Shown here: in pieces, positions 62,430 through 64,000 of the stretch
Numbering within the stretch: position 1 is the stretch's first letter
How the letters are laid out: the number at the start of each line of letters is the position of its first letter
Source: Streptococcus hyointestinalis
GTDB taxonomy: Bacteria > Bacillota > Bacilli > Lactobacillales > Streptococcaceae
Direction of reading: 5' to 3'
Assembly: GCF_011039275.1 (NCBI RefSeq)
Contig: NZ_JAAKGB010000001.1
Location: 1,674,001 to 1,738,000 of the forward strand
Length of the DNA stretch: 64,000 bases
The notes under the pieces: model-generated
What the model was told of the DNA's origin: nothing
Databases searched by the model: none
The model's input: the letters and a program-made list of their open reading frames with translations, nothing else
Position numbers and translations under genes: made by a program

Positions 62430-62475
62430 GACTCTATTGTAACACAAATCATGAGATTTTCACCAAAATTGCTCT

Positions 62476-62510
62476 AAAAAAGAGACCAGAAGCAAGCTTC
62501 TGGTCTCTTC
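62476..62510 (-). terminator. Terminator of the PAP2 gene
   Basis: 13-bp stem AGAGACCAGAAGC / GCTTCTGGTCTCT with two-base loop and T-run on the minus strand. Confidence 0.92.
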
Positions 62511-62516
62511 TTAAAA

Positions 62517-63167
62517 TTACTTTTGTTTACCCTGAAAGCGCCACTTAAAGCGCAATTGGTCATAGTAAGGAAACACTAAGTTATGGATAGCATAGGCGAG
62601 TAAAAAGCCACCTATGATATCACTTGGGTAATGCACGCCCAGATAAATCCGTGATAAGGCAATACAGAAAATCAAAAGCCCTAAAAGGATAGCCACCGTC
62701 CATTTGGCAGTCTGTGAGGACAAGCGCTGGAAGCAAATAACAAGGATACTTCCAATAATCAAAAAGGTCCCCGTAGCATGACCACTCGGAAATGAATTGC
62801 CACTCGCATAGACCAAGTGCGTAATGCTAGGTCTTGGGCGCTGGTAGATATACTTGAGCGACACGATACAAATACCCGCTAAAATGCTGTTTGTAGCGAC
62901 GTAAATCGCCTCGGCATACCATTTTTTCAGCCATAAGATAATGACCGCAACAGCGGCAATGATAGCCTGGGTACTTGGATTTCCAATAACGGTTATGGTT
63001 TTAAAGAAAGCCGTTAGAGGCTGGGGAAGATCCCCTCTGATGGCACTTTGCACACTAGTATCAAATGGCCGTAAAGCTTCAGGATAAAATTTGACCACAT
63101 AACCTAGCATGACAAAGAATAAAAAAGCAAAAGAGGCAATTACCCAATAGTGTTGTCTTTTTTTCAT
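62517..63167 (-). CDS. PAP2-family membrane phosphatase
   Basis: 216 residues, about six helices, with the three PAP2 motifs: KYIYQRPRPS, PSGHATG and SRIYLGVHYPSDIIGG. Likely an undecaprenyl-pyrophosphate or phosphatidate phosphatase facing outside. It overlaps the ribU stop by 4 nt and so is coupled to it; expression therefore probably falls under the FMN riboswitch. Confidence 0.92.
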   Translation of the reverse strand: MKKRQHYWVIASFAFLFFVMLGYVVKFYPEALRPFDTSVQSAIRGDLPQPLTAFFKTITVIGNPSTQAIIAAVAVIILWLKKWYAEAIYVATNSILAGICIVSLKYIYQRPRPSITHLVYASGNSFPSGHATGTFLIIGSILVICFQRLSSQTAKWTVAILLGLLIFCIALSRIYLGVHYPSDIIGGFLLAYAIHNLVFPYYDQLRFKWRFQGKQK

Positions 63168-63736
63168 TTCAATTGATATCTTTCTATAAACGGTTTACAA
63201 GACGTATAGACGATATAAAAAACCAGAGCCAAAAGCACACCCTCAATGATATTAAAAGGAATAACCATGGCTACAATGTAGCGACTAACCCCAATCGTTG
63301 CTGCAATGTCAAAATTAGCAAAGGTGGCATACAGCGGCACGGCATAAAAGAGATTTATCAATACCATAGCAACCGTCAATATCAGCGTCCCTAATACAGT
63401 TGCTTTTAGATAGGCTGTAAGCACCATATGTTTTTTCCAAATAAAGGCAAATGCCCACAGAAAAACAAATAAAGCTACCATATTCATCGGAAGCCCGATG
63501 TAGGTTTCCACCCCTTGATTATTGAGCACCAGTTTTAAAAGCGAGCGTAAAAAAAGAACGACCACGCTACTCTTAAAATCAAAAAGTGCCAAGGCTAAAA
63601 GCATGGGAATCACACTAAAGTCGAGCTTTAGAAAGTTTGCCCCTGGAATGAGGGGAAAACTCACATACATGAGCACAAACGATAGTGCAGAGAGTACCGC
63701 TAAAAGCGTCAAACGTCTTGTGTTTGTCATTGTCAT
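63164..63736 (-). CDS. ribU: Riboflavin transporter S component RibU
   Basis: 190 residues from ATG 63736 (MTMTNTRRLTLLAVLSALSFVLMY), with GGAGG 8 nt upstream; a longer frame from 63751 is less likely because it overlaps that site. About six helices and the family N-terminal LDFSVIPMLLALALF pattern. RibU binds riboflavin and uses a shared ECF module. The FMN riboswitch directly upstream confirms substrate. Confidence 0.95.
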   Translation of the reverse strand: MTMTNTRRLTLLAVLSALSFVLMYVSFPLIPGANFLKLDFSVIPMLLALALFDFKSSVVVLFLRSLLKLVLNNQGVETYIGLPMNMVALFVFLWAFAFIWKKHMVLTAYLKATVLGTLILTVAMVLINLFYAVPLYATFANFDIAATIGVSRYIVAMVIPFNIIEGVLLALVFYIVYTSCKPFIERYQLK

Positions 63737-63805
63737 AAAAAATTCCTCCAATTTTTACAAATTGAAAGAAGGCCAAAAGGTATGTGCGTACACAAAAAAC
63801 CTTTG

Positions 63806-63926
63806 TCTTCTCCCATCCAGACTATACTGTCGGTCGTGGAATCTCACCACGTCAGCTTGCGCTCGCGGACTTCACTCATCATATAAGTGTCACCGCCGGT
63901 CGGGAATCTCACCCTGCCCTGAAGAC
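63806..63926 (-). promoter_or_regulatory. FMN riboswitch (RFN element)
   Basis: On the minus strand the conserved blocks appear in order: CTTCAGGGCAGGGTGAGATTCC-like start, GACCGGCGGT, AGTCCGCGAGCG, then a GGTGAGATTCC repeat, CCGACAGTATAGTC and GGATGGGAGAAG. Between it and ribU a CAATTT / AAATTG hairpin directly precedes GGAGG, suggesting translational control. Confidence 0.95.
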
Positions 63927-63940
63927 ATTTCCATGATAAC

Positions 63941-63967
63941 AAAAAAGCCCTGCAAATGCAAGGGCTT
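63941..63967 (-). terminator. Terminator of the gene entering from the right edge
   Basis: A stem AAGCCC / GGGCTT with further GC/GC pairs and a T-run (T6) on the minus strand, just after a stop codon at 63973-63975. Confidence 0.75.
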
Positions 63968-63972
63968 CATAC

Positions 63973-64000
63973 TTAGATATCTGTAATCTTGATAAAGGTT
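63973..64000 (-). CDS. C-terminal end of an unidentified gene
   Basis: Eight codons (TFIKITDI) followed by TAA and a terminator are visible; frame choice rests on the stop position. Too short to identify. Confidence 0.35.

Overview
The window is chromosomal DNA of a low-GC Gram-positive coccus, almost certainly a Streptococcus. Evidence: YSIRK-type signal peptides with LPxTG anchors, a Lys-type MurE, a MurM/MurN-like branching enzyme, the tmk-holB-ricT-yabA-rsmI order, the livJHMGF/CBS-ACT locus beside clpP-upp, and a levansucrase gene. amtB-glnK and a fructosyltransferase gene would fit the bovis/equinus complex, but the species is a guess. No rRNA, tRNA, CRISPR, insertion sequence or phage structural gene was seen.

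Layout. 1-8984: end of lysS, a metal/biotin uptake unit (47-aa membrane protein, mntH, bioY), a MurM/N-like gene, metG, a free-standing B3/B4 protein and a DUF3290/DUF421 membrane pair. 8999-13940: a 4.9-kb accessory segment bounded by perfect 33-bp direct repeats. It holds a holin-like toxin with a convergent antisense RNA, an unknown 149-aa protein, a SEC10/PgrA-type LPxTG protein broken by one amber codon, and two paralogous XRE regulators. 13988-20894: tehB, a large LPxTG beta-helix protein, a deoxynucleoside kinase-pnuC operon with tandem NrdR-like boxes, an arginase-family gene with a structured leader, and exoA. 20896-25912: serC-serA-ogt-arsC-like operon and amtB-glnK with a GlnR box. 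25972-29507: tmk-holB-ricT-yabA-rsmI. 29557-35148: CBS-ACT gene, a candidate small RNA and livJHMGF with a CodY-like box. 35212-37372: ylbF-ylbG, clpP, upp. 37471-39952: levansucrase gene interrupted by one ochre codon. 39990-45567: metC-patB under a MET-box, murJ, murE. 45640-49476: fhuCDBG-like siderophore transporter. 49497-55218: DUF1803 gene, ppaC, DUF975 gene, pflA, a CNNM/CorC protein and an orphan ABC ATPase. 55240-58063: CrtC/AttH lipocalin plus CocE/NonD hydrolase. 58081-62441: mnmL-mnmM, a small basic protein, a Na+/H+ antiporter and a TetR regulator in one direction. 62476-64000: PAP2 phosphatase and ribU behind an FMN riboswitch.

How it works together. Most of the window is housekeeping: translation, wall precursors, nutrient uptake, nucleotide salvage. 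Several operons carry recognisable nutrient-responsive sites: GlnR at amtB, CodY-like at livJ and serC, MET-box at metC, NrdR-like at the kinase-pnuC operon, FMN at ribU. Four genes (murE, mnmL, the DUF1803 gene, ylbF) have their -10 box 6-7 nt from the start codon and so look leaderless.

The most unusual part is the repeat-bounded segment. Removing it together with one repeat copy would leave a compact intergenic region with the promoters of both flanking genes intact. It therefore looks like an acquired cassette joining a surface protein, its regulators and an addiction module. All conclusions come from reading the sequence; no database search was possible.
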